The translations under genes and the position numbers were made by a program. 64,000 nucleotides of DNA from Aureimonas sp. Leaf427. GTDB lineage: Bacteria; Pseudomonadota; Alphaproteobacteria; Rhizobiales; Rhizobiaceae. Location of the stretch: NCBI RefSeq assembly GCF_001425485.1, contig NZ_LMQW01000006.1, positions 27,415 to 91,414 of the forward strand. The letters are read 5' to 3'. The notes below the pieces were generated by a model. That model saw only the letters and a program-made list of their open reading frames with translations. It made no database searches and was not told the origin of the DNA. Numbering within the stretch: the stretch's first letter is position 1; each line of letters begins with the position of its first letter. This document shows, one piece after another, positions 1 to 8,642 of the stretch.

Positions 1-1709
1 GGGTCGGCCATGTCGGCTTCGAGCTTGGCGATGTCCTTTTCCAGCCCGGCGATCGTCTTCGGCAGGGTCTCCAGCGCGAACTTCTGCTTGTAGGAGAGCT
101 TGGCGTTCGAGGGTGTGCCCTGGCCGGCATGGGGGGAAAGGGCGGCAGCGACCTTGGCGGGGGAGGCGAGGTCGGGGTTGCGGCCGCCCTTGCCCGCGCG
201 CTTGGCCTCCTTCGCCTCGCCCCGGCGCTGGGCGAGCATGTCCGAATAGCCGCCGGCATATTCGATCCACTTGCCGTCTGCGCCCGGCGTGACGCAGCTC
301 GTCACCGTCCGGTCGAGGAAGTCGCGATCGTGGGAGACGAGAAGGACGGTGCCGGGATAGTTGGCGATCAGCTCCTGCAGGAGATCGAGCGTCTCCATGT
401 CGAGATCGTTGGTCGGCTCGTCCAGCACCAGGAAATTGGCCGGCGTCGCCATGGTCTTGGCCAGAAGCAGGCGCGCCCGCTCGCCGCCCGAGAGATTGCC
501 GACGGGCGTGCGGATCTGCTCGGGCGAGAAGAGGAAGTCCTTCAGATAGCCCGCGACGTGGCGCGGCTCGCCATTGACCATGACCTGATCGCCGCGCCCA
601 TCGGTGAGCGCAGCGGAGACGGAGAGCCCGTCGTTCAGCGCCGCGCGCTTCTGGTCGAGAAAGGCGAGATCGAGATTGGTGCCGAGGCGCACGCGACCGG
701 AATCGGGCTTCACCTCGCCGATCAGCATCTTCAGGAGCGTCGTCTTGCCCACGCCGTTCGGGCCGACGAAGCCGACCCGGTCGCCGCGCAGGATGCGCAT
801 GGAGAAGTCGTCGACGAGCGTGCGGGTCCCGTAGCCCTTCGAGATGTTGATCGCCTCGATCACCAGTTTCCCGCTCTCGCGCGTCTCGCCGGCCGTCATC
901 TCGGCCATGCCGACGGCGCGACGCACGTTCTTGCGGTCGGAGCGAAGCTCGTGCAGCTCGCGCAGGCGCCGCTCGTTGCGCGTTCGCCGGGCGGAGACGC
1001 CGTAGCGCAGCCAGTGCTCCTCGCGCACGATCTTGCGGTCGAGCTTCTGGAGATCGCGCTCTTCCTCCTCCAGCACCTTGTCGCGCCAAGCCTCGAAAGC
1101 GCCAAAGCCTTCGTTGATGCGCCGCGCGCCGCCGCGATCGATCCAGACGGTGGCCCCGGTCGTGCGCTCGAGGAAGCGCCGGTCGTGGCTGATGACGACG
1201 AGCGCGCTCTTCAGGGAGCGCACCTCCTCTTCCAGCCATTCGATGGTCGGCAGATCCAGATGGTTGGTCGGCTCGTCGAGAAGGATGATGTCCGGCTCGG
1301 GCGCGAGCACCCGCGCCAGCGCCGCACGCCGCGCCTCGCCGCCGGACAGATCGACCGGGCGCGCCTGCGGATCGAGGCCGAGCGCCTCCATCATGCGCGT
1401 CACGCGGTAGACGTCGTCGGCCGGCCCGAGCCCGCCCGCGACGTAGGACTCGACGCTCGTCGCATCGCCGAAATCGGGCTCCTGCGCGAGATATCGGATC
1501 GTGGCGCCGGGCTGGCGGAAGATCTCGCCGCTATCGGCTTCTACGATGCCGGCGGCGATCTTGAGAAGCGTCGACTTGCCCGAGCCGTTGCGCCCGACCA
1601 GCGCGATCCGGTCGCCCGGCAGGACGCTGAGCTCGACGCCGGTGAGAAGCGGCGTGCCGCCGAAGGTCAGCTTGACGCCGTCGAGACGAAGAAGGGGAGG
1701 AAGTGCCAT
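1..1709 (-). CDS. ABC-F family ATPase, Uup-like (3' end outside the window)
   Basis: Soluble protein with two ABC ATPase domains and no membrane segments, so an ABC-F translation or ribosome-associated factor and not a transporter. Walker A motifs are GRNGSGKS near residue 40 and GPNGVGKT near 310; signatures are LSGGEARR and LSGGERAR; each is followed by an LLDEPTNHLD or LDEPTNDLD Walker B. After the second domain a Lys/Glu-rich helix begins (YKQKFALETLPKTIAGLEKD), as in the C-terminal coiled coil of Uup. The gene leaves the window with about 569 codons visible. The ATG is preceded by AGGAG at good spacing and lies 41 nt after the RND gene, so it is probably co-transcribed. Uup versus another ABC-F subfamily is inferred from the C-terminal extension. 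Confidence 0.93.
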   Translation of the reverse strand, partial: MALPPLLRLDGVKLTFGGTPLLTGVELSVLPGDRIALVGRNGSGKSTLLKIAAGIVEADSGEIFRQPGATIRYLAQEPDFGDATSVESYVAGGLGPADDVYRVTRMMEALGLDPQARPVDLSGGEARRAALARVLAPEPDIILLDEPTNHLDLPTIEWLEEEVRSLKSALVVISHDRRFLERTTGATVWIDRGGARRINEGFGAFEAWRDKVLEEEERDLQKLDRKIVREEHWLRYGVSARRTRNERRLRELHELRSDRKNVRRAVGMAEMTAGETRESGKLVIEAINISKGYGTRTLVDDFSMRILRGDRVGFVGPNGVGKTTLLKMLIGEVKPDSGRVRLGTNLDLAFLDQKRAALNDGLSVSAALTDGRGDQVMVNGEPRHVAGYLKDFLFSPEQIRTPVGNLSGGERARLLLAKTMATPANFLVLDEPTNDLDMETLDLLQELIANYPGTVLLVSHDRDFLDRTVTSCVTPGADGKWIEYAGGYSDMLAQRRGEAKEAKRAGKGGRNPDLASPAKVAAALSPHAGQGTPSNAKLSYKQKFALETLPKTIAGLEKDIAKLEADMAD

Positions 1710-1750
1710 GGGCGTCTCCTACCCGTTCGGAGCTCGCGCGGAAAGCCGCA

Positions 1751-4700
1751 TCACTCCGCCGGCACCGCATGCCCCGCGCCGTCGCCGCGGTCGCGCGCCA
1801 TGCGTTCGGCGAGCGCGATCTCGCGCTGGAGCGAGGCGGACTTGGCCGTGTTGGGGGACCAGAAGCGGCCGAGGATGAGATAGGCGACGGGCGTGACGAA
1901 GAGCGTCGCGAAGGTGGCGAGGCCGAGGCCGCCGACGATGACGTAGCCGAGCGAGACGCGCGCCTCCGCGCCGGCGCCCGTCGCGAAGATCAGCGGAACG
2001 CCGCCGACGACGGTCGCCACCATGGTCATCATCACAGGGCGAAGCCGCACGAGCGAGGCTTCCTCCGTGGCCTCGCGAAGGCCCATGCCTTCCTCGCGGA
2101 GTTGGTTGGCGAATTCCACGATCAGGATGCCGTTCTTCGCCATGATGCCGACGAGGAGCACCAGCCCGATCTGGCTGTAGAGATTGAGGCTGATGCCGAA
2201 GAAGGCGAGGGCGAAGACCGCGCAGGCAAGGCCGAGCGGCACGACGGCGATGATGATCAGCGCCGAGACGAAGCTCTCGAACTGCGCGGCGAGCACGAGA
2301 AGGATGATGACGATCGCGAAGCCGAAGACGAGCGCGAGCCCGCCCGACGTGTCGGTCAGCGTCTTCGCCTCCGCCAGCGGCACGAGGCGCATCGTCGCCG
2401 GCACCTTGCCCGGCGCGAAGGCCTGGACGTCGTCCCAGGCCTGCTGGATGGAATAGCCCTCCGGCAGGTTGGCCGTCAGCGAGACCGCGCGCGAGCGGTC
2501 CTCGCGGGTGAGGGCGGGGGCGATCGGCTGCTCGTCGACGCGCGCCACGGTCGACATGGGCACGAGCCGTCCGTCCTTGGCCTTCACGAAGATATTGGCG
2601 AGGTCGCCGGGATCGTTGATCGGGCTGGAGGTTGCGACGAGCTTCACCGGAACCTGCTTGTCCTCGACATAGGTCTGGGCGATCTCGCGCCCGTCGAGCA
2701 GGGCCTGGATGGCGGTGGCGAGCCCGTCGATGTTGATGCCGAGATCGGAGGCGCGCGCGCGGTCGATCACGACGGAGAGCTGCGGCTGCGTCGCGTCCTG
2801 CGACAGCTGCACGCGGCCCCAGCGCCCGTCCGCGCGCATGGCGGCGAGGAAGCTGTCGGCGGTCTTGGCGATCTCCTCGAAATTCTGGCCGGCGATGGCG
2901 AACTGCAGCCCCTGGCCGCCGCCCCGGATGCCGAGCGAGTTCGGCTGGATGGCGACGGCGCGCACGCCCGCCACCTGCCGAAGCTTGCCGTTGATCTCCG
3001 CCACGATCTGCTGCTGCGTGCGCTCGCGCACGGCCCAGTCCGCCAGCGTCAAGCTCATGAAGCCGGTATTGGCCGCCCCACGCCCGGAAATCGCATAGAC
3101 GTTCGTCGCCTCGCCCGACTGGACGTAAGGCATCACGATCTCTTCGATCCGCCGGAGCTGGCCGGACGTGTAGTCGAGGCTGGCGCTCTGCGGCGCGGTG
3201 ATGCTCATGAGGACGACGCCGCGATCCTCGCTCGGCGTCAGCTCCTGCGGCAGGGTGAGGAAGGTCAGATAGGCGGCGAAGGAGAAGGCGCAGGACGCGA
3301 CCACCACCAGCAAGGGCAGGGCGAGACAGGCGCGAAGGCCCGTCGCGTAGACCTTGGCGAGCCACGTGCCGAATCGGCCGATCGAGCGATGGACGACACC
3401 GGGCTTCGCCTCGTCCTCCCTCGCCTTCAGGAACTTGGCGGCAAGCATCGGGCAGAGCGTCAGGGCGATGAAGGCCGAGATCGTGACCGACATGGCGAGC
3501 ACGAAGCCGAACTCGCGGAAGAGACCGCCCGCCGCGCCCGGCAGGAAGGAGATGGGGATGAAGACGGCGGCGAGCGTCGCCGTGGTCGAGATGACGGCGA
3601 AGAAGACCTCGCGCGTGCCGATCACCGCCGCCGCCTGCGGGCTGGCCCCCATGTCGCGGTGGCGCACGATGTTTTCCAGAACGATGATCGCGTCGTCCAC
3701 CACCATGCCGGTCGCCAGGACGAGGGCGAGGAGGGTCAGGATGTTGATGGAAAAGCCGACGAGATAGATGAAGGCGATGACGCCGATCAGCGCGATCGGC
3801 ATGGTCAGCGCCGGTATGATCGTCGCGCGGATGTTGAGGAGAAAGAGGAAGATCACCGCGACCACGATGACGACGGCGAGGATCAGCGCCAGCTCCACCT
3901 CGTGGATCGCGCCCTTGATGAAGACCGCGTCGTCGCTCGTCACGCGCACCTCGACGCCGTCCGGCAGCGTGGAGTTGAGGTTCGCGACCTCGCGGCGGAT
4001 GCCGTCGGAAATGTCGAGCGTCGAGGAGCCGGCCTGCCGGACGACGCCGAGGCCGACGCCGGTCTGCCCGTTCACCCGCTGCTGCGAGGCGGCCTCGTCC
4101 GGGCCGAATCGCACGCTGGCGACGTCGCCGAGGCGCGTGCGGTCGTTCAGCCAGATCTTCTCGAACTCCTCCGGCGAGGTCACGTTGGCGTCCGCGCGCA
4201 CGATGAGGTCCTGCGTCGGCGAGGCGAGCGATCCGGCGGGAACGTCGAGGGCGACATTGGCGAGCGCGGTCGAGACGTCGCCGAGCGTCAGGCCCCGCGT
4301 CGCGAGCCGGTCCGGCTCGATATCGACATAGATCAGCCGCTCGCGCTCGCCGGTCAGCTGGAGATCCGCGACTCCCTCCACGGCGGCGAGCTGGTCGGAA
4401 ATGCGGTCTTCGACGAGCGTGGTGAGGTCCTCGATCGCCATGTTCGGCGCGAGCACCGCAAGGCGCATGATCGGCTGCGCGTCGGCATCCGCCTTGACGA
4501 TGCGCGGCTCCTCCGCCTCGTCGGGCAGCGAGTTGGAGATGCGGCTGATCGCATCGCGCACGTCGCTGGCGGCGACGTTGAGATCGGTCGTGTCGGTGAA
4601 CTCGATCGTGACCTGGCTGTCGCCGAAGCGCGAGCGCGAGGAGACCGAGGCGATGCCGGAGACGCGCGCGACGGCGCTTTCGACCTCGCTGGTGATCTGC

Positions 4701-4957
4701 CGGTCCACCGCCTCGGGCGAAGCCCCTTCGAACTCGATCGAAACCGTGATGACCGGGCGATCGACATTCGGCAGTTCGCGGATCTCGACCGCGTTGAAGG
4801 CGGCAAGGCCGGCGACGACGATCAGAAGATTGATGACGATCGTGAGGACCGGCCGCCGGATGAAGAGGCTCGTGAAGGCCGTGATGCCGTCCGGCTTTTC
4901 CGGCCGCGCCTCCGCTGCGGGTGCGGCGGGCCCGTGCGTCTCCATCTCGGCGCTCAT
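1751..4957 (-). CDS. RND efflux transporter inner-membrane subunit (AcrB/MexB family)
   Basis: 1068-residue proton-driven drug/metal exporter of the inner membrane, the usual length for the HAE-1 branch. The N-terminal helix is followed by a large periplasmic porter domain, a membrane block, a second periplasmic domain and a second membrane block (12 helices expected). The proton-relay acidic pair is present in GMVVDDAIIVLENIVR (TM4), and the TM10 lysine motif IMAKNGILIVEFAN is intact, so the pump should be functional. Its ATG overlaps the stop of the adaptor gene upstream as ATGA. No outer-membrane TolC-like channel is encoded nearby, so one must be supplied from elsewhere. The substrate cannot be told from sequence. 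Confidence 0.96.
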   Translation of the reverse strand: MSAEMETHGPAAPAAEARPEKPDGITAFTSLFIRRPVLTIVINLLIVVAGLAAFNAVEIRELPNVDRPVITVSIEFEGASPEAVDRQITSEVESAVARVSGIASVSSRSRFGDSQVTIEFTDTTDLNVAASDVRDAISRISNSLPDEAEEPRIVKADADAQPIMRLAVLAPNMAIEDLTTLVEDRISDQLAAVEGVADLQLTGERERLIYVDIEPDRLATRGLTLGDVSTALANVALDVPAGSLASPTQDLIVRADANVTSPEEFEKIWLNDRTRLGDVASVRFGPDEAASQQRVNGQTGVGLGVVRQAGSSTLDISDGIRREVANLNSTLPDGVEVRVTSDDAVFIKGAIHEVELALILAVVIVVAVIFLFLLNIRATIIPALTMPIALIGVIAFIYLVGFSINILTLLALVLATGMVVDDAIIVLENIVRHRDMGASPQAAAVIGTREVFFAVISTTATLAAVFIPISFLPGAAGGLFREFGFVLAMSVTISAFIALTLCPMLAAKFLKAREDEAKPGVVHRSIGRFGTWLAKVYATGLRACLALPLLVVVASCAFSFAAYLTFLTLPQELTPSEDRGVVLMSITAPQSASLDYTSGQLRRIEEIVMPYVQSGEATNVYAISGRGAANTGFMSLTLADWAVRERTQQQIVAEINGKLRQVAGVRAVAIQPNSLGIRGGGQGLQFAIAGQNFEEIAKTADSFLAAMRADGRWGRVQLSQDATQPQLSVVIDRARASDLGINIDGLATAIQALLDGREIAQTYVEDKQVPVKLVATSSPINDPGDLANIFVKAKDGRLVPMSTVARVDEQPIAPALTREDRSRAVSLTANLPEGYSIQQAWDDVQAFAPGKVPATMRLVPLAEAKTLTDTSGGLALVFGFAIVIILLVLAAQFESFVSALIIIAVVPLGLACAVFALAFFGISLNLYSQIGLVLLVGIMAKNGILIVEFANQLREEGMGLREATEEASLVRLRPVMMTMVATVVGGVPLIFATGAGAEARVSLGYVIVGGLGLATFATLFVTPVAYLILGRFWSPNTAKSASLQREIALAERMARDRGDGAGHAVPAE

Positions 4958-6201
4958 CGCGCGGCCGTCCCGGAGGTCCCGGCACCTTGCGCGATCTCGG
5001 CGGGCGCGGCCGTTCCCGCATCCGCCGTCGGCAGCGGGGCGGGGGCGACCCGGTTCTGAACCTCGATCTTGCCGCCTTCGCGCACCGACTGAAGCCCCTC
5101 GATCACGACCTCGTCGCCGGCCTTCAACACGTCGGACGAGACCAGCACCTTGTCGATCGTGCGCTCCACGATGCGCACCGGCGTCTTGGCGACGTCGGTG
5201 CCCTGGATCTTCCAGACGATCGGGCCGGTGCGCTCCCAGACGACGGCCATCGGATCGACGGCGAGGAAGCTTTCGCCGGCCAGCGCGAGGCTGATCGTGA
5301 AGGACATGCCGGGGCGCAGCTGGTCGTTCGGGTTGTCGATCGTCGCCTCCGTGCGAAGCGTCCGGCTGGCCTCGTCGAGGCGGCTTTCGAGGGCGGTGAT
5401 GCGGCCCTTGTAGCTCCGGTCGGGGCGCGCGACGCTCTGGGCGTCGATTTCGGCGCCGATGGAGAGCTCCTGGACGAAGGCTTCCGGCGTGTAGAAATTG
5501 ACCTTCAGCCGGGCGCGGTCGTCGATCGTGGCGATGACGGTCTGCCCCGTCACGAGATCGCCGGTGTCCACGCCGACGATGCCGACGCGGCCGGGAATGG
5601 GCGCGCGGATCGTGCGTTTGTCCAGCGCGATCTCGGCGGCCCGGAGGTCGAGCCGCGCGTTCTCGCGCTCGCGGGTCGCGTCCGTCACCTCGACATTGGT
5701 CACGGCGCGGGAGGCCTGAAGGCGGGCGACGCGGTCGACCTTTTCCTGCGCGGCCTCGAGCGCCAGCCGGGCGCGCTCGACCGCGACGGTCTCGGCGTCG
5801 TTTTCGAGGATGGAGAGGATGTCGCCGGCCGCGACCGCATCGCCGGACTTGAACGGGACGACCCGAATGATGCCGGTGACGTCGGGATAGACGGTGACGG
5901 AGCGCTCGGCCTCGCCGGAGCCGATGGCGCGCATGCGCGTGCGCGTCTCGGCATCGGCGACCGTGCCCGCGACGACGATCGCCGAGGCGCGCCCGCCGGC
6001 CGAGCCCGGCGCCTGCGTCGCGCCGACCTTGTCGGCCTTGGGCTCCGCCGAGATAGCCGCGACGGCGGAGCGGACGAAGCCCGGCAGGGGAAGCTTGGAG
6101 TTCTGGATCGCCTGTCCGGGACGCGCGTCGACCGCGATCCAGGCAAGGCCGGCGAGGAGGACGACGGCGAGGGTGACGAGAATCTGCTTCAGGAAGCCCA
6201 T
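4954..6201 (-). CDS. RND efflux periplasmic adaptor (HlyD/MFP family)
   Basis: 415-residue membrane fusion protein bridging the RND pump to an outer-membrane channel. It begins with an N-terminal membrane anchor (ILVTLAVVLLAGLAWIAV), then a lipoyl half-motif, an alpha-helical hairpin with the run ARLALEAAQEKVDRVARL, the second lipoyl half (APIPGRVGIVGVDTGD), a beta-barrel and a membrane-proximal domain. The frame is open up to 6420, but the ATG at 6201 places the hydrophobic anchor directly after the start. The tail is Ala/Thr/Pro rich. Stop overlaps the pump start (ATGA), giving a two-gene transporter operon, with the ABC-F gene following. Confidence 0.94.
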   Translation of the reverse strand: MGFLKQILVTLAVVLLAGLAWIAVDARPGQAIQNSKLPLPGFVRSAVAAISAEPKADKVGATQAPGSAGGRASAIVVAGTVADAETRTRMRAIGSGEAERSVTVYPDVTGIIRVVPFKSGDAVAAGDILSILENDAETVAVERARLALEAAQEKVDRVARLQASRAVTNVEVTDATRERENARLDLRAAEIALDKRTIRAPIPGRVGIVGVDTGDLVTGQTVIATIDDRARLKVNFYTPEAFVQELSIGAEIDAQSVARPDRSYKGRITALESRLDEASRTLRTEATIDNPNDQLRPGMSFTISLALAGESFLAVDPMAVVWERTGPIVWKIQGTDVAKTPVRIVERTIDKVLVSSDVLKAGDEVVIEGLQSVREGGKIEVQNRVAPAPLPTADAGTAAPAEIAQGAGTSGTAAR

Positions 6202-6266
6202 TCGGCGCGCTGGCTTTCTGCTGGTGGGTCGCTCGGGACCGGAAGAGGGAAGGATACAGGAGGAAG

Positions 6267-6282
6267 ATGGGGACCGCCCCAT
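6267..6282. promoter_or_regulatory. Inverted repeat upstream of the RND operon, possible operator
   Basis: Perfect inverted repeat ATGGGG-ACCG-CCCCAT, 66 nt upstream of the adaptor start, inside the 339 nt leader of the pump operon. RND pumps are usually repressed by TetR- or MarR-type regulators binding such palindromes, but no regulator gene is adjacent. The symmetry is visible; the operator role is inference. Apart from this palindrome and the terminator at 6489-6516, the stretch 6202-6540 shows no gene. Confidence 0.3.
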
Positions 6283-6488
6283 AACTTTTGGTAAGAGGCT
6301 GTCTGAGACGTCCCCGGCGGAGGACCGTCGAGGGATTCTTCGGCGCTCACGAGGCGCCGAACGCAGTCGATGTCGGGGGCATCGGCGAGGATCGGCAACG
6401 AAGTGACGCCGGAAAAGCACGGCAGGGCCGACCCGAGGACTTTTCAGATGGCCTCTCAGTCCGCCCTGCAGGCGCCGTCCTGCATGCG

Positions 6489-6516
6489 AAAAGGGCCCGC
6501 CTTGCGGCGAGCCCTT
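6489..6516 (-). terminator. Rho-independent terminator of the PRC-barrel gene
   Basis: Read on the minus strand, a GC-rich hairpin (AAGGGC..GCC, loop GCAA, GGC..GCCCTT) is followed by TTTC, about 25 nt after the stop of the gene at 6541. The same 26-base sequence recurs exactly at 60438-60463. Confidence 0.75.
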
Positions 6517-6540
6517 CCATGGTCTTCGAAGCGTCGGGCC

Positions 6541-8058
6541 TTACTGGGCCGGCGCCGTGCCGGTGGCCGGCAGGGTCGTGCCGGGGGTCACGCGCATCGT
6601 GGCGCGGTTCTCGGCATAGGAGTCCCGGTTGTACTCGGGCGCCTGCTTCAGCTGGTCTTCGGTGAAGGACGTGTAGAGATACAGGGAGCCGCTGTTGTCC
6701 TTCATGAACTGCAGGTTGTCCATGGCGACCGCGACAGGCTTGGCGCCGAGGCCGAGGAAGCCACCGACATCGATGATCACCGCGTCGACCTGACCTTCGG
6801 TCGTCAGCGCGATATCGCCGACATTGCCGATCGAGCGGTCGTTCGGACCGTAGACCTTGGTGCCGACGAGACGTTCCGCCGTGAGATCGGCGCCGGTTGC
6901 CTGCGTCATCGAGGCGCGGTCGTTGACGTCGCCGGTGGTCGAAGCCGTCGTGGCCGCGTCCGTGCCGGCCGTCGTGGCGGCAGCCATCGAGTTCTGAGCG
7001 CCCGTCGCCATGCTGTTGGCGGCGTCCGCAGTCGTGTTCGCGGCGGAGGTCGCAGCGCCCGTCACGGCACCGGCGGCCGCGCCGGCAGCGGAACCGACGG
7101 CGGCAGCGCCGCTATCGACCGTGTTGGCGGCGGTCTGTGCGGTGGAGCGCGTCTCGAAGGTCGGCGCGTTCGTCAGCTGTTCCTTGGTGGCGGCCAGAAC
7201 CGGGCGAATGTCGTCGCCATCGGCATCGGCGACCATCTGCAGGTCGGCGAAGGGAACGGCCACGTTCTTCTCACCGAGGCCGAGGAAGCCGCCGACGCCG
7301 ATCACGGCCGCCGCGATCTGCCCGTCCTTGCCGATGACGAGATCGTTCACATCGCCGATCGTCTCGGCATTCTCGGCCGTGCCGGAATAGACCTTCTCGC
7401 CCACGATCTCGTCGGCCACGAACTGGTCGGCCGACGCCATGGCCAGGTAGCCGTTCGCATCCGGCTGGCCGCTCGGGGCGGTGGCCGTCGTGGTCGCGGC
7501 GGTGCCGGTTGCCGGCGCTATGGCCGTGCCATCGGCGGGCGCCATGGCCGTGCCGGTGCCCGGCGCCATCGCGCCGCCGGCCGCGGCTTCACGAGCCGTG
7601 TCGTCCTGGAACTCGGGGGCCGCCGTCAGCTCCTCGCGGGTCGCCGTCAGGACGGCGCGGGGCTGGTTGTTCTGGTCCATCGACCAAGTCAGCTTGTCGA
7701 AGGGGACGGCGACGGTCTTGTCGTCGTCGAGGCCGGCGGTGTCGACCACGAAGGCGACGACCTTGCCGTCCTTGCCGACGAGGAGATCGTCGATCTCACC
7801 GTTGGAAGCGGCATCGGCCGCGGCGCTCGGATAGAGGTTCAGTCCGTCCAGCTGCGTGGCGAGCCACTGGTCGGTCTCGGCGCGCTGAAGATAGGCGCCG
7901 GCGGCGGCCGTCGTGGCGCCGGTCGTGCCCATGGCCGGTGCGGTCGCATCGGTCGTCGTGGCGGCTGCGGGCTCGGTCGTCGTCGTCGCGGTCTGCGCAA
8001 AGGCGCCGGTGGCGATAACGCTGGCAAGGGCCGTCGTCGCGAGAAGCTTGCGAATCAT
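6541..8058 (-). CDS. Secreted protein with three PRC-barrel domains
   Basis: 505 residues with a clear signal peptide (LLATTALASVIATGAFAQ). Three PRC-barrel-like repeats follow, roughly at residues 55-140, 205-300 and 380-480. Repeats two and three share the strongest block, VIxVGGFLGLGxKxVAV. Two Ala/Thr/Pro-rich low-complexity linkers separate the domains. PRC barrels are small beta domains of RimM, photosynthetic reaction centre H subunits and many envelope proteins of Rhizobiales; in exported proteins of this type the function is unknown. It sits downstream of the DUF1328 gene on the same strand, and both families commonly appear among envelope-stress genes. A degenerate GGAAC-N17-ACTT lies about 110 nt upstream. 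The structure call is firm, the role unknown. Confidence 0.88.
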   Translation of the reverse strand: MIRKLLATTALASVIATGAFAQTATTTTEPAAATTTDATAPAMGTTGATTAAAGAYLQRAETDQWLATQLDGLNLYPSAAADAASNGEIDDLLVGKDGKVVAFVVDTAGLDDDKTVAVPFDKLTWSMDQNNQPRAVLTATREELTAAPEFQDDTAREAAAGGAMAPGTGTAMAPADGTAIAPATGTAATTTATAPSGQPDANGYLAMASADQFVADEIVGEKVYSGTAENAETIGDVNDLVIGKDGQIAAAVIGVGGFLGLGEKNVAVPFADLQMVADADGDDIRPVLAATKEQLTNAPTFETRSTAQTAANTVDSGAAAVGSAAGAAAGAVTGAATSAANTTADAANSMATGAQNSMAAATTAGTDAATTASTTGDVNDRASMTQATGADLTAERLVGTKVYGPNDRSIGNVGDIALTTEGQVDAVIIDVGGFLGLGAKPVAVAMDNLQFMKDNSGSLYLYTSFTEDQLKQAPEYNRDSYAENRATMRVTPGTTLPATGTAPAQ

Positions 8059-8205
8059 GGCGGTTTTCCTCGTCTGATGAAAGGGTTTCTGCTTGCTTCG
8101 CCAAGCGGCCGGATGGGCCGTCTGCGTCGCGTCTACACAGGATTGAGAAGTGCCCGGCGTCTCGGATGGTTCCCGAAAAGCGCTCGTCGATCGCGCCTTT
8201 TCGCC

Positions 8206-8370
8206 TCAGGCGAAGACGAGAAATCCGAACAGGAGGAGAACCAGGAGACCGGCGAGGACGATGAAGATCAGCACCTTCGCAAGGCCCGTCGACACGCCGG
8301 CGACGCCCTGGAATCCGAGCAGGCTGGCGATCGCGGCGACGATGAGGAGGATGACGATCCATTCGATCAC
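8206..8370 (-). CDS. DUF1328 family small membrane protein (YtjA-like)
   Basis: 54-residue peptide made almost wholly of two hydrophobic helices (IEWIVILLIVAAIASLLGF and KVLIFIVLAGLLVLLLFGF) around a short VAGVSTGLA turn, the layout of DUF1328/YtjA proteins. The start is GTG at 8370, with GGAG eight bases upstream; no ATG is available. It is too short for most ORF filters. A consensus EcfG-type promoter lies about 58 nt upstream (8429-8453), so it is probably induced by general stress. Molecular function is unknown for the family. Confidence 0.88.
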   Translation of the reverse strand: MIEWIVILLIVAAIASLLGFQGVAGVSTGLAKVLIFIVLAGLLVLLLFGFLVFA

Positions 8371-8428
8371 TTCGGACACTCCGGATGACGCCGCGGCCGA
8401 TGGCCGGGCTTGTGAGACAGGACCGTGG

Positions 8429-8453
8429 AACGAGCCGTCCTGCCGGAGGTTCC
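8429..8453 (-). promoter_or_regulatory. EcfG (general stress response sigma) promoter for the DUF1328 gene
   Basis: On the minus strand the sequence reads GGAAC-N16-CGTT, matching the consensus of the alphaproteobacterial general stress ECF sigma factor. It lies upstream of a DUF1328 gene, a family often found in that regulon. The same segment read on the plus strand is GGAAC-N16-GGTT (8427-8451), one mismatch from consensus and pointing at the lipid-kinase-like gene at 8643. The match is direct; use in the cell is inferred. Confidence 0.7.
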
Positions 8454-8642
8454 TTGGGCTCGAACTCTCGCCGGCGCTCGCAAGGGCGGCGGGGAGGGGC
8501 GTCCCTCAGCGGTTTGCGTAGCTCGTCCGGCCCGTCTCTCCCCGTCGTCGGGGGAGACGGACGTGGCCCGGGCAGCGGGTCGAAGGGACGTTTCATTCTT
8601 TTCAGCAAGGAACGTCCGCAAGGCGGCCGGGGTCGGAATTTC

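Noticed and set aside
1703..5059. Very long plus-strand open frame (1118 codons) opposite the RND pump
   Set aside because: Composition is dominated by Arg, Asp, Gly and His with no domain; it is the antisense shadow of a GC-rich gene with the canonical RND motifs on the minus strand.
8169..8173. GGAAC upstream of the PRC-barrel gene as a second EcfG promoter
   Set aside because: The -10 at the right spacing reads ACTT and not CGTT, so the match is too weak to list as a promoter.
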